A stretch of DNA of 64,000 nt from Opeltia flavorubescens (lineage: Eukaryota > Ascomycota > Lecanoromycetes > Teloschistales > Teloschistaceae): the NCBI GenBank assembly GCA_000442125.1, contig KE546977.1, positions 186,001-250,000 of the forward strand. The letters run 5' to 3'. Below are positions 23,001 to 34,106 of the stretch, in pieces (the first letter of the stretch is position 1; each line of letters starts with the position of its first letter). Below the pieces are notes generated by a model. It did not search any database. It saw only the letters and a program-made list of their open reading frames with translations, and had not been told where the DNA came from. A program made the position numbers and the translations under genes.

Positions 23001-26000
23001 TCCTGCGCTCCTCGTCTCGAACGTGACCGGGTGTTCTGCTGCGATTCCAGCAAAGGGCATAGACCTTTCCTGCCTGTGCCTTTGGACCGTCTTTTCCCCC
23101 ATCCTCCAGAAGGGGATGATGTTGATACCGATTTCGACCTGAAGGTGGACAATACTTGGGGAGATGGTCATGCTGGAAAGTTTACTGTCGATACATACCT
23201 TATTTTCAACGCTAATTGAATCTATAGACACCGCGGATGATGAGCCAGATGACGCGTCTTTCGGGTTCGTGGTGATTACTTCACCCGAAGAGCTCCAAGT
23301 ATCACTTGACAAGCGTGATGGATCACATTGGGAGTTATTTGGCTGCAATGACGCCGTCAGCGAGGAGGAGCAAACAATCCAAATGTTCTGCACGGATACA
23401 TCGGAGACCAGCAATTGCCATAAGATCTCCCTCGGCCATGGGGTCCCTGGAACAATACTCGAGATGCCAAAGGGATGTGGTCCGAGTCGATACGCTGTGG
23501 CAAAGTCGATGGTGCTATCCGAAAAGCCACTTCCAGCACATCTAAAAAAACGTCATTACAGCGCTAAGCCAGTCGTGTACGACCTAACTTTCGACTTCGA
23601 TTGGCAAAGAGTGCCTCGAGACCTTGGGGATACTCAAATGCGTGTCGATTACAGCAATGAAGTCGGATACTGGGACAGTATTGTGAATAAGGCAGCCAAA
23701 CACAAGCGAAAGCGGTCACTGGAAGAAGCCGGCGGAAATCATAGGCGTTGGCTTGAAGATGCATGGCGTGACGATGCACATTTCGGAGGCCTCAGCCACG
23801 AGGAACTTCACAAACGATGGTTCGGATCCGACGTCATCTCCTGGTTGAAGGGTCTTTTCAACGTCGATATCAAGCCAGAATTCACTCACAATATTGACAC
23901 CACATTCACCGCTAAGCTCATCGATCAGACATGGGGCCCATGCAAGGTCGGTGGTGTGGACGTGGAGGCCAAGCTATTGGCTCAGGCTCTGGCAAACGTC
24001 AAAGTCGGTACAAGCTTCGGTTTTACACTCATAACGAAACTCGCCGTTCCTCTTGATCTGAGCAATTCCTACCTCTATTTCAAGAACAAGGGTGATGTCT
24101 CTGCAACATTCAGCTTGGATGCTGTTGGGAGAGCAAAATTCGAAACCGGAGACATTGAGCTTCTCGGTCTTGAAAATTTCCCTGGAGCAACCTTTGGTAT
24201 CCCCAAACTGATTACCGTTGGGCCTAATTTCAAGTTGTATGGAGCTGTCGACGCCGAAGTGACACTATCCGGTCATATAGAATCCAGGGTCCAGATCGCG
24301 ACGTGGGATATTCAGCAGACATATCCCGATCAAGGTGCAGATTACGACCCGAAGGCATTGAGTAATCCCAACAGGGATGGCACTGGAAGCTTCCAAGGTA
24401 TTCAACAGCCTACGTTCGACTATTCTGTCACTGCCGCAGGACGGATCACTGCTCATCTGAAGCCTACCTTCGAATTCGGAGTCGTCTTTGATAAGATATG
24501 GAAGGTCGACCCGGCGAGAGTGGCTGTTGTTGCTGATGGCTGGCTACGATTGAACGCGGTCGCGGGAGTATCCAGCGATGGCAATTGTCCCTTTACCTAT
24601 GGCATTGACGTTGGAGCTGATCTCTTTGCGACTGTCGAAGCACCCAGCACCTTTAAATGGGTACCAAGAAAATTCCCTATAGCGTCTGTGCCAGCAAAAG
24701 CTGTGAAGAAAGGAGGAACCTGTCCGACCAAGCAGAAGCGTGATGTGTATGATGCTCTGCTTGGGCCTCCGCTCCTCCCTCGAGACAGTGCGAACGCATC
24801 TATGCATCTACTTGCTAAAAGAGCGCCCGTCGTTGGGCCTCTGTTGACCCTTCCGAAATACTGCTTCTTCTGTCCGTCGCCACCAAAGAGTTCCACAGAA
24901 TGCGCAAGCATCAGGGGATGGGAACCCTCGGAGGTAAATGATCCTGATTTGGTCTCGAAACGAGGCCTATCGAGTTCAGTGCACTACAATCACTTTGAGA
25001 AGCGGGCACCCAAGATCATCTCATTCTGCTTGGGAATAGCGAAATGTACAGTGAAGTCTCCGCCATTCGACTCCTCAGGCATTGTTGTGACCGTAAGTCC
25101 GGATTTCCCATTCAAAGTCATTACCTGTTGTGGCAAAGGATATGTGTTAATCTCTCACCTGTAGAGCAACCCCGGAATCCGCACTTATGGCTACACCAAC
25201 CTCAACGACTGCAATGACTTTGGGTTTGGCGTTATAGCAAACCCGAGTGGCGCCGCTACTAGAAGATACGCCACCGAACACATCCTTGAATTCCAGTTGC
25301 TTTCGCTCTTCCTCGAGAGTCTTGGTGATTGTCGCTGGGTGCAAAAGTACTGGGACATCCCTGGAAAGAATTGGTTTACATACGGCACCGACACAGAACG
25401 CCGGAGTCCTCTCCAACATGTCGCCTATCAATTCCCCGGGACTGATAATTCCTTCAACAATGAATTTGTACTTCTAGACAGTGGAGTCAACAGAGTAAAG
25501 GAAGGAGTAAGCAGGGCCCTTCTTTTCCGCCCATTCCCTCATTAGCTTGAAGCGTCTTATTTTTCTTTTTTCAAGCTCACCTTGTCTTTTCTCTCGAAGC
25601 ATAGCTGACGCAGATCTCTTCAGATGTGGGGCGTGAACGTCATCAACAACCAACAAACAATGACAGACTACGAACAACAAGAGCCCGACCGCGCCATCGC
25701 GAATCTCAAAGATGTCCTCACCGCCCTCAGATACCACCAGGACGGCGTCGTTAGCGGCAATCTCGTCCGCCAGGCCCGCCGCGTCGGTGTCATGTTCAAC
25801 AATATGGAGACAGAAATCGCGCGGCGCGACCCTACTTTCCAACCTAAAGGTCTGCAGACGTTATGGAATAGCTGGATCAAGGGCCGCGCGGACCGCGCGA
25901 GGACAAGGGCGGAAACATATTTGGAGACTAATCTGAAGGCTTTGAAGGATGGGTATATGAGTGATTATCAGCAGGACCCTAAGTTCTCGGATGGGGTGCT

Positions 26001-26070
26001 GGTAACAAAGATTAATAGGCTAGATGCGGCTATTCAGGGAAGGACGAGGTGGAATAATCCGTTTCCTTGA
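20046..26070 (+). CDS. Killer-toxin-like GH18 chitinase (subgroup C type)
   Basis: Eleven exons: 20046-20200, 20336-20463, 20519-20632, 20749-20978, 21043-21400, 21455-22419, 22473-22580, 22746-23166, 23228-25092, 25165-25506, 25624-26070. Phases agree and total exactly 1,710 aa. A signal peptide (MHLLFQSLVITLSCSVLLSW) is followed by two cysteine-rich CBM18-like modules (about 83-133, CSNGACCSKKTGYCNYG; about 133-175, CCSEFGFCGMTEEFC). The GH18 barrel spans about 190-545, with catalytic DGVDFDWE at 309-316 (E316 the acid/base), plus ALGGWTF and VMSYDLHGIWD. It cuts beta-1,4-GlcNAc links in chitin. Residues 545-1710 add cysteine-rich and beta-rich segments with at least eight KR or KRKR Kex2-like sites, resembling the processed precursors of killer toxins. 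No LysM module is present in this protein; the divergent neighbour supplies them. Exon structure was made by eye. Confidence 0.88.
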
Positions 26071-26486
26071 GGGGATTGGATATATATACACAGGCGGAGT
26101 CAATTTAAGAAAATAGTATCGAATATATACATTGCTAAACGCACACTTGTCACTGCTAGTGCCCAAGTGGCTGAAGTCAGCTGTTGGACATGATGATTAT
26201 AACCTGTCCCGTATTCATTGAAACTCAACCCATAGAAGTAGCTGAGATGGAACCATACCATGATAATAGAGGACTTATCTCGTGCATGACGGTCAAATTG
26301 ACCAGCATGCTTGAAGGGGCTGTCCAATGATATCCTCTGAGCACGAGGGCAAGAAAGGGGCAAGAAAGGGGCATGATGCGCATGAAGCGCGAGGTCACGT
26401 GAGCCCATCACGCGTCAATCCTTCCCACAAAATAAACCTCAGGAGGGTACCAACGTTAGAATTATTGTTTGAACGACGGCAAACCA
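26071..26486. other. Intergenic, no gene seen
   Basis: 3' flank of the chitinase and 5' flank of the F-box gene. A short tandem (GGCAAGAAAGG twice at about 26,347) is the only repeat noted. Confidence 0.4.
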
Positions 26487-28074
26487 ATGGATCATCTACC
26501 TCAAGAGCTCATAGCACACATAGCTTCATTCATAGATAAGCCTGGGCTAGCCACGTATGCGACCATTTCTCGCAGATGGCAGCTTGCCATCGAAGCTCAA
26601 ACGTTTCGGCACATCCGTTTGACTAACCTTGAAATCGATGAGGTATCCGCTTATGTAGTCGGTCACCGAAGGTACTGTGTCAATGAGGTTGAATACAAGT
26701 CTATCCTTCCTGAGTACGATGACGAACATTGCGCCAAGTATGAGACAGAAGAGGATATGAAAGAAAACAACATCACCTTCACGAATGCGATAAGTTCACT
26801 ATTTGAGCTTCTCAAGTCATGGAATGACCCACAATCCAAGCCCAGATCAGGCTTGAGAAATTTCAAGATCACGTTATTGGATTGCTATAGCCCAATGGAT
26901 GGGCGCCATAGAGGTCTTGATCGGTACGAGGAAGATAAAGAGATGTGTGAGTTGGGCAAGCGCAATGATTTATGGGAGCACCGCTATGAACATTCGGCCA
27001 TTAATCTAGAGAAGCATCTAGAAATACCAACTTTGTCATTCGTATCCGCTTTCGAGATAGCTCCTGATCTGACCCGTCGTATCGAACCAAGCGCAGCAGT
27101 CGCGTTGGCAAGGAAACTCCCCAATCTTGACTCCATTCAGTGGTACCTCAATGATAATGAGAGACATAAGCCGCATGTCCGCCGACTGCGGCGACACAGT
27201 ATGGCCTCCTACCAATAGTGTGCTATTGGACAAACCATTAAGTGATCATCCAGGTTTTGCTGAAGCTCTATCGGCCGACCCTAATCGCTCCCTTCACACC
27301 TTTTTCCTCGAATACCCCTTCGAAGACCCATCCAACCACTACTTCACCCCCGAGAGTACCATTTACCCGGCAGACACCCCAACCGACTATCTTAGCTGCG
27401 CTCTACGCAACCTCTCTCTATCCAACATCAATCTCAGAACCCTCAAGCTATGCAATATCGTCATCTCCCCCGATCTCTTCTGGCCTTCTTCTTTCAATGA
27501 CACCTCAGCAACGCCCCCACAATGGCCGAACCTCCACACCTTCAGCGTAAGCTTCCAAATGACCTCTCCATCCGGACAATGGTACTTCAAGCGCGACCCC
27601 TCAAAACCCCTCGACGACGAAGAATTCGCCAACGAAAGCGACGACCCTGACGAGCCCTTAAGCTCCGACTCCGACTCCAGCCCCGATTCCCCAGCTCCAG
27701 GAGACCCAATACAACCGGATTCCTACCACCCCATCCGCTCAGCCCGTCTAGCGGGGGACTACCCAATCCGTCATTTCCGCACCTACCCAGATGACGAATT
27801 GATGAATCCGCTGCTCCTCGCCATGGCGCGCGCTGCGGCTAATATGCCTAAGCTGCAGGTCATGGAATTATCGAGTACATTGCGAGATCCGGATGGGGCG
27901 AGTTTCGAGGTTTTCTTTTATGCGGCGGGGTGTGTGGATCCGATGCACCGTGAGGATGATAGGGGGAGGGACAGATTGGTTTGGTATGTGAATGCTTGGA
28001 GGCCGGATGAGGGGGTTTTGGAGGCGTGGAGGGAGGGGAAAGGGGGGGTGGATGTGAGGTTTGTGGAATGGTGA
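26487..28074 (+). CDS. F-box protein, family A copy 1
   Basis: Exons 26487-27198 and 27254-28074, intron of 55 bp (donor GTATGG, acceptor TCCAG), giving 510 aa. The N-terminus MDHLPQELIAHIASFIDKPG, then LATYATISRRWQLAIE, is an F-box that would bind Skp1 of an SCF ubiquitin ligase. The middle has the family motif CYSPMDGRHRG. The C-terminal part holds ISPDLFW, QWPNLHTFSV, NPLLLAMARAAANMPKLQVMEL and an aspartate/serine-rich insertion at about 390-420. The C-terminal half would be the substrate-recognition part, but no LRR or WD repeats are evident. A second copy at 45542-47066 has the intron at the same codon, which confirms this splice. A relic copy lies at 60604-61810. Substrate unknown; such F-box families expand in many Pezizomycotina. 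Confidence 0.8.
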
Positions 28075-28544
28075 GGTGCGCGTGGTGCTTGGACTCTATG
28101 AGAAGAAAATAACACTTCACTCGAAATTCAGAGATGATGTACATCAGCGAAATATCTGGACAAGAATGGTTCAAAATTAGAACAAGCAAAAAGATAAAGG
28201 TATAAGAAATAAAATTGCGTACTTTTAAAATAATAAAAATAAAATAGGTAAATGGAATAGATTTCTCGTAAATATATGACAAGACGTAGAATGGAGAACA
28301 ACAGAGCGACAACAGCACGATATTTTTACATCTTCTCCGCTGCGCATTATGTACCACCTGTATGAGGCATTATCCAAGTATAACCTTTGCTCAACCCACC
28401 CACGCTCCCCATCGCCTGCGCATGCTGATTGATCCCCGCATTTGATCTGATTAGTAAGCTGGAGGTTCCCACCCTTGCATTGATCGACAACAGATCGGAT
28501 GATAGAAAGCTTCATGTAACAGCTTTCATTCATCATGTGAGGCA
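28075..28544. other. Intergenic, no gene seen
   Basis: AT-rich 3' flank, including an A-rich stretch at about 28,185-28,260; nothing else recognised. Confidence 0.4.
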
Positions 28545-31159
28545 ATGAGTCCATTATTTAGAAGGATATCTACCTTTAGATGCGACTCAATTGTAAATCT
28601 TTCGCGACGACTGACTCATGCTCGAGTGACCGCGAAGTGTATCCGCCGCTTCTCGCAAAGCCCCGCTTGTCGTAGTGAGCAATACAGCAAGACAATCCCA
28701 CACCTCGATATCGGTGCTCATACTCGCGTGATCTTCCAGGGTTTCACTGGCCGTCAGGTTTGTTGATACATGATTGACCGCTATTGTACTTTTCTTAGGT
28801 TGATACTTTTCAGGCCACCCAAAACGCAAAGCAATCACTAGAATACGGCACCAAGATCGTAGGCGGCGTGACTCCAGGTAAAGATGGGGAACATCTTGGT
28901 CTACCTGTTCTGCCGACCGTCCGTGCTGTGAGTTCGTGCCCATCAATCTTAGAAATCTAATTCAATGACACTCGACCAAGGCCAAAGAGCACCTCAACCC
29001 AGATGCAACAGCCGTCTATGTCGCGGCTGGTCAAGCTCCCAGTGCAATCGAAGAAGCTATAGAAGCCGAGATCCCGCTCATCGTCGCTGTGGCAGAGCAT
29101 ATCCCAACGATTGATCTTGTTCGAGTGAGGCCTTTCCCATCAGCTCATGTGCTCATACGTCACTGAGGTTGTGAAGATTAGGGAGATACTCAATACGCAA
29201 AGTCGGTCTCGATTGGTTGGTCCGAATTCCCCAGGTATCATATCAGCTGTTGGAAGATGTCGTATTGGATTTCAGCCTTTGCCCTGCTTTCAGCCTGGTG
29301 TGGTAGGTATTGTCGCAAGATCGGGCACTTTAAGCTATGAGACTGTAGCATCGACGACAAGGGCTGGTCTTGGCCAAAGTCTTGTTATTGGTATGGGAGG
29401 CGATATTTTGCCGGGTACTGATTTCGTGGATGCTTTGACTCTGTTTGAGCATCATGAGGATACAAAGGGCATTATCCTTGTGGGTGAGATTGGAGGCGAG
29501 AGTGAACTCAGAGCTGCTCAGTGGATTGGTGAGTATAGGAAGAGGGTCAAACAGCCGAAGTATTGCTATCTCCAATCCTCAAGACGGGAATTATATCTGA
29601 TAATTTTAGGCCGATCATGGCTCTCATAGCCGGTCACCAAGCGCCATCTTTCACGGTCATGGGTCATGCTGGAGCTTTCGCGAGAACTCGAGGAGACAGC
29701 GCAAGTGGGAAGCGTGAAGCACTAGAAGACGAAGGTGTGGTACTTGTTGATCATCCATCAAAATTTGGGAATATGATGAAACATATGCTTGATGAGCCAG
29801 ATCCGAGAAAGTGGGAAGATGCACTCTTTGCAGATTTCCTTCGGACCAGACGACTCACTTATCCATTGTATCCAGTATTTGGAAGGCGCGGCGTCCACAC
29901 TTCTAGCAGGAGGCCAGTACTCTCCAACTCCCACACCAGCCGTGTCACGAAACGTCTTGGGCACTTTCTGTCTTCCGAGCAGGGCCTTCAACTCCTAAGA
30001 GCACACCAACTCGCCATCATGACTGAAAAACCGGCGGACCACACAGAAGGGCTAAGTATCTCGATCGAAATAGACCGGGCGACCGGATGCTTAGAAATTA
30101 CCACCTCTTACGCCTGGGAAATTGAAGGGTTGAACAATTTGAAGATAGGAGCAAAACATCCGATAGATGCGCTCTCAAAATCGAATTCCTTCGACAAAGA
30201 TGTTGGAAAATGGAGGTGGGTGCCTAAATCTTTCATCTTCCTGCATCTATATGAAGACTTCTTCAAGGAGAATATTACTCTGCGCGACCCAACGGGTCAT
30301 CTCGTAAAGCTGATGGGGGTTTTCATTAACGAAGGGGTTTTTTCGATGCTGGTTCACTTTCACAAGGCGCATAATGAAGCAGAGAAGGTTTACAAAGTAT
30401 CCGACGCAACAATCGGAGTAGACTCTCCTGTCTTCCAGGGACCAAAATTCTCGTCACATGGCGTAGAGCGGCAAGAAGTCGAACAATCAAAGCTGAGTTT
30501 AGAGGAGAAAGCTGCCAAAGATGGTATCGTATACGTGACGCTACCACGGAGAAATGCTGAACGTCACAAATCTCGAACAATCGGTACCCTCGGTAAGACC
30601 TCCATCCTCTCATCATATAAGACTTCTACTGATGATTTCCTAGTAAACGGCGCCGGTCTCGCAATGAATACCATCGACGCTGTCACAGCCCTCGGGGGCA
30701 AATGCGCTAATTTCCTAGACACAGGCGGAAAAGCAACAAGTGCTACGGTGAAAACCTCATTCGAACTTGTGCTTTCAGATCCCAGAGTGAAGGTCATCTT
30801 TGTGAATATCTTCGGCGGTTTGACGCGATGCGACATGATTGCCGAGGGCATCATGCTCGCATACAAAGACTTGGGTATCACCGTACCGGTCGTGGTGAGG
30901 CTGAGAGGCACGAATGAGGAGATAGGTCAGAAGATGGTAAGTTTGCATCGTTCGAAAATTGTCCGCGGATATTCTAACCAGGCGGTTCGAGTAGATCGCT
31001 GAAAGCGGACTCCCCTTGCACGCATTCGATGATTTCGAAGAAGCGGCGCTGAAAGCCATTGAGCTTTCCGGGATCCGGAAAGAAGAAGAAAAAGCAACTG
31101 AGAAATCGGATCTGCGTTTTCCTTTTCCTTCCCCGTTTCCTTTTCCTCGGAGATCCTAG
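28545..31159 (+). CDS. Fused alpha-beta succinyl-CoA ligase (ADP/GDP-forming type)
   Basis: Exons 28545-28757, 28814-28927, 28981-29124, 29168-29559, 29610-30592, 30644-30936 and 30995-31159 give 767 aa in one frame. An Arg/Ser-rich start ([11 protein letters not shown]...) suggests mitochondrial import. The alpha half carries the CoA-binding GFTGRQ and [12 protein letters not shown], the motif LVGPNSPGI, and phosphohistidine H307 in VMGHAGAF. The beta half begins near residue 370 with a diverged ATP-grasp region and ends with the conserved CoA-ligase part: [59 protein letters not shown]. The enzyme joins succinate and CoA with nucleotide hydrolysis, or the reverse. Normal TCA enzymes use two separate subunits, so this is probably an accessory form for succinate or a related acid. 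The intron 30593-30643 is 51 bp and open, so its removal is inferred from conservation. Confidence 0.82.
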
Positions 31160-32669
31160 AAGGAAGAAAAATCTGCGACGTCTCGCTTTTTCTAACTAAT
31201 TCAAAATTTCGGCATGGGTATAATTTTTGACTTCGATACTGAGAATAGACCATTACTTAATATACCTTCACATCTTTCTATCTCCTACACAACTCGTTTT
31301 GATTTGCTCGTTGCACAGCTTACGTTCTCGCGCACCCGAAATGCGGTTCAATTTTGCATGGCTCGGTCAATTTGGACCCTGTCAGCTCTTCCCATCTATG
31401 CTGCTTTTTCAGTCCTCTGCAAACGCTCCCCACTTACGAAGTCTGCGATGCGTGTAGATCTCCCCGAGGGCCATGCTTACCATGTATCAATTTCAAAATT
31501 CTATGTAATACACAGCGTGATTCATCGAAGGAGTCCGACAAAAACAGTTCTCTATTGCGCGCTATTACACGACACTGCTTGTTTGTCTAAAGACATGTGT
31601 TACATGATGTTTCACCGTTGCACGCAAATCTGTGGGTGCGGCAGTGTCGGCATTCTCCCTCGACAGAGCCACCTCTCTGTTGTCACATAATGCATTTGGT
31701 TCCTTTTTCTTTTCAGTGATTGTACGGAAACTCTCCCCCATCACGGTGTCTCTTTTGCTTTTGACATTCCTCGCAGATTTCCCCTTCCCTGGCTCATCTC
31801 ATCGCCTTAGGCTTGGGACAAATAAATAAACCAATTAGCAAAAAGATACGTTTTATCCAATTTCTTTTTTTTTTGGGGCATTCAAAGAAACGGATCATCC
31901 TCGCTAATTCCTTTGCACAGTGTAACAATTTTCACTCCCTGATCAGTATCCAGCGTTGGTGCAAGGACGGAGACTAATTATACTGCAATGGAGATATTTA
32001 GGATAAGTTGATTAGTTACAATTATGGTAGAAGCGAGTGAAGCTCCAGGAGATCGTGAGAGCCTATTAATATATACACGTCGATGCCTTGGTGCTCTGAA
32101 GAAACGCATATCCAAGGTTAAAGAACTAACGACAATATTGCAGGGAGTTTCCGCGCTGACTATGATAGCCAAAGTCTCGGAATCTCACGCTGACAAGCTT
32201 CGATCTCAGTGGATGAGCACTTGGGTAGAAGACTGCAGAGGGAACTCGCCGAAGGTGGGTGCAGTGGTTCTATATCAGCCATAGATCTGAGCATTCTAAT
32301 CGCTGATAGTCGATACATCGACACATCCTTGTCAAGTGTTGCAGCAAAATGCCATCTAATTCGGCAAAGGGGCGAGGCTCGCTGTTATGTTGTATCAATT
32401 GAGAGGCTAGAATAGCGATGCAGCAAGATTACTGACGGCATCTGATGGGCAAGCGCGTAAGCACCGACAAGACCAGTCGTCTGTAGTAAGTGCTTTACTT
32501 CTCTTTCGAAAGTGATCCTTTATAATTGGACTTTAGCTACTGGCGGAAATTGAGCAGGTTTCCGGAAACCTGGAGATCACGTGTATACAGTGGTTGTTAA
32601 AGTTCAATTTCCGCCCTACGGATTCGTTTCACACTTCTATCTCATAGTTTTCTCATTTGTGCCTCAACT
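31160..32669. other. Intergenic with a possible gene fragment
   Basis: No supported gene in 1.5 kb. A short frame at 32024-32284 (LLIYTRRCLGALKKRISKV...) is helical and resembles the N-terminal helical part of fungal ankyrin/NACHT proteins only weakly; it may be a relic. A poly-T tract lies at about 31,861-31,875. Confidence 0.35.
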
Positions 32670-34106
32670 ATGCCTCGATATCTTCTTGACTGGGAATCAT
32701 TGCCAAACGAGATATGGCACATGATTCTCTTAAGCATCCTGGATATACCCTCCCTCCATAGCCTGGTCATTGCTTGTCCTTTCCTAGATGCTTTAATCAA
32801 GGCTCGCTACTGCGATATTTTCGAATCAATTTTTCGTAATTCATCAGAATGTCAATTTACATATATGGCCCGATTTATCATGGCTTCACGTCATAAGTAC
32901 AAATACAAATCTCGTCAACACAAGATCTATACAATTAAAAGCTCGACAGCAATCTCTCACCATATATGTGAAGATCCTCTATCAATCATAGATGCCGATG
33001 ATGACATTCATCAAGACGGAATTGGGACTCCAGTCATGGATGATCCACTATTCGCGCTCGAAGACATCGCACGTCTATACCATGACACAACCACTTTCAC
33101 CACAGCTTTCATCCAATCACGCTGCCGTCAACCTTCCAAACAGCTTCAGCCACTGTCGCTGGCTCCTAGCATAGCTGATCAGCACGCAGTATCCCCAACC
33201 GAACTTCATCGCATTCACCGTGCGCTATGGCGCATCTGGGCTCTCTGCGAAATCGGCTACCGCAGACCATCGGTAAACAAGCAGTCACGTCTCAATAATG
33301 CCTCGTTAGCAATCTGTTATTTCCTCGCTAATACAACAAGCTGGGAGTTGGAAGAGGTTGAGTGCGTCTATACCTTCCTGTGTGAATTCTACCACCAGCA
33401 GCTGGTTCGATCCCGACAGCCATCAGCATCCATTATATCATCTTCCCGAAGATCATCATCCTCAAGATGGCCATCTTCGAAATCGTCGACCGCACAATCA
33501 TCCTCCCCAGTATCGTTTCTCTCGAGATCGTCACCTTGGATATCAGCACCATCAAAGAAAATTAGCAGTAGTACCATCGAAGCTGTATACCACCCTACCA
33601 ATCTACGCTCACAACCATACCTCATCCAAAGACTCCTCTCCACCATTGGCCACACTTCCTCACTCTCCTCACCCCCAGCAGTATTCGACCACGAAACCAT
33701 CCTCCGCTTCCAATTAAGCCTCGCACTCGAATCCCCATCCTTCACCAAGCTACCCATCATATATCCAGACTCCCCACCCGAAGCGAACAAACCCAGCGAA
33801 GGCTGGTTGTGCTATAAGCGTAATAGCGCTCGACTATGTGATTATGTTGACTACGGTCATGATTCCAGCATCCTCTTCCCCTCTGTTTGGGACCCTTGCA
33901 GGGCACCGGTCCCAGCGTTCCATAAATGGGGGTATTGTATTTGGGACCGCGACCGCTTGCGGCGATGGGGCATGTTGGAGCGGGAAGGGATGGGGAAAAG
34001 GGGTGTCGATGGGGAGCTTTGGGGGAATAATGATGAAGAAAGGGATCAAGACCTAGCTTTGACCGCGCCCGCATCTGTTATTAAAGATTTTCTCAAGGTA
34101 CAGTAG
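32670..34106 (+). CDS. F-box-like protein, family B copy 1
   Basis: Single exon of 478 aa from ATG 32670. The start LPNEIWHMILLSILDIPSLH, then SLVIACPFLDALI, is an F-box-like helix set. It shares a block order with the inverted gene at 35976-37391: FTYMARFIMASRH, ALEDIARLYHDTTTFTTAF, QSRCRQP, RIHRALWRIWALCEIGYR, WELEEVECVYTFLCEFY, HKWGYCIWDRDRLRRWG. A Ser-rich low-complexity stretch covers about residues 252-300, and the coding strand turns G-rich at the 3' end. No catalytic motif is seen. A role as an SCF adaptor or a member of a lineage-expanded family is inferred; substrate unknown. Confidence 0.7.
   Translation: MPRYLLDWESLPNEIWHMILLSILDIPSLHSLVIACPFLDALIKARYCDIFESIFRNSSECQFTYMARFIMASRHKYKYKSRQHKIYTIKSSTAISHHICEDPLSIIDADDDIHQDGIGTPVMDDPLFALEDIARLYHDTTTFTTAFIQSRCRQPSKQLQPLSLAPSIADQHAVSPTELHRIHRALWRIWALCEIGYRRPSVNKQSRLNNASLAICYFLANTTSWELEEVECVYTFLCEFYHQQLVRSRQPSASIISSSRRSSSSRWPSSKSSTAQSSSPVSFLSRSSPWISAPSKKISSSTIEAVYHPTNLRSQPYLIQRLLSTIGHTSSLSSPPAVFDHETILRFQLSLALESPSFTKLPIIYPDSPPEANKPSEGWLCYKRNSARLCDYVDYGHDSSILFPSVWDPCRAPVPAFHKWGYCIWDRDRLRRWGMLEREGMGKRGVDGELWGNNDEERDQDLALTAPASVIKDFLKVQ

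Noticed and set aside
25624-26070. Separate small gene starting at the ATG after the last chitinase intron
   Set aside because: The ATG follows a clean CAG acceptor, and the summed exon length of the chitinase is an exact multiple of three, so it is read as the last exon.
27127-28074. Separate gene or frameshift in the second half of the F-box gene
   Set aside because: A normal 55-bp intron joins both halves in phase, and copy 2 has an intron at the same codon.
32024-32284. 86-aa ORF as a gene
   Set aside because: No splice partner, domain or upstream start is convincing; kept only as a possible fragment.
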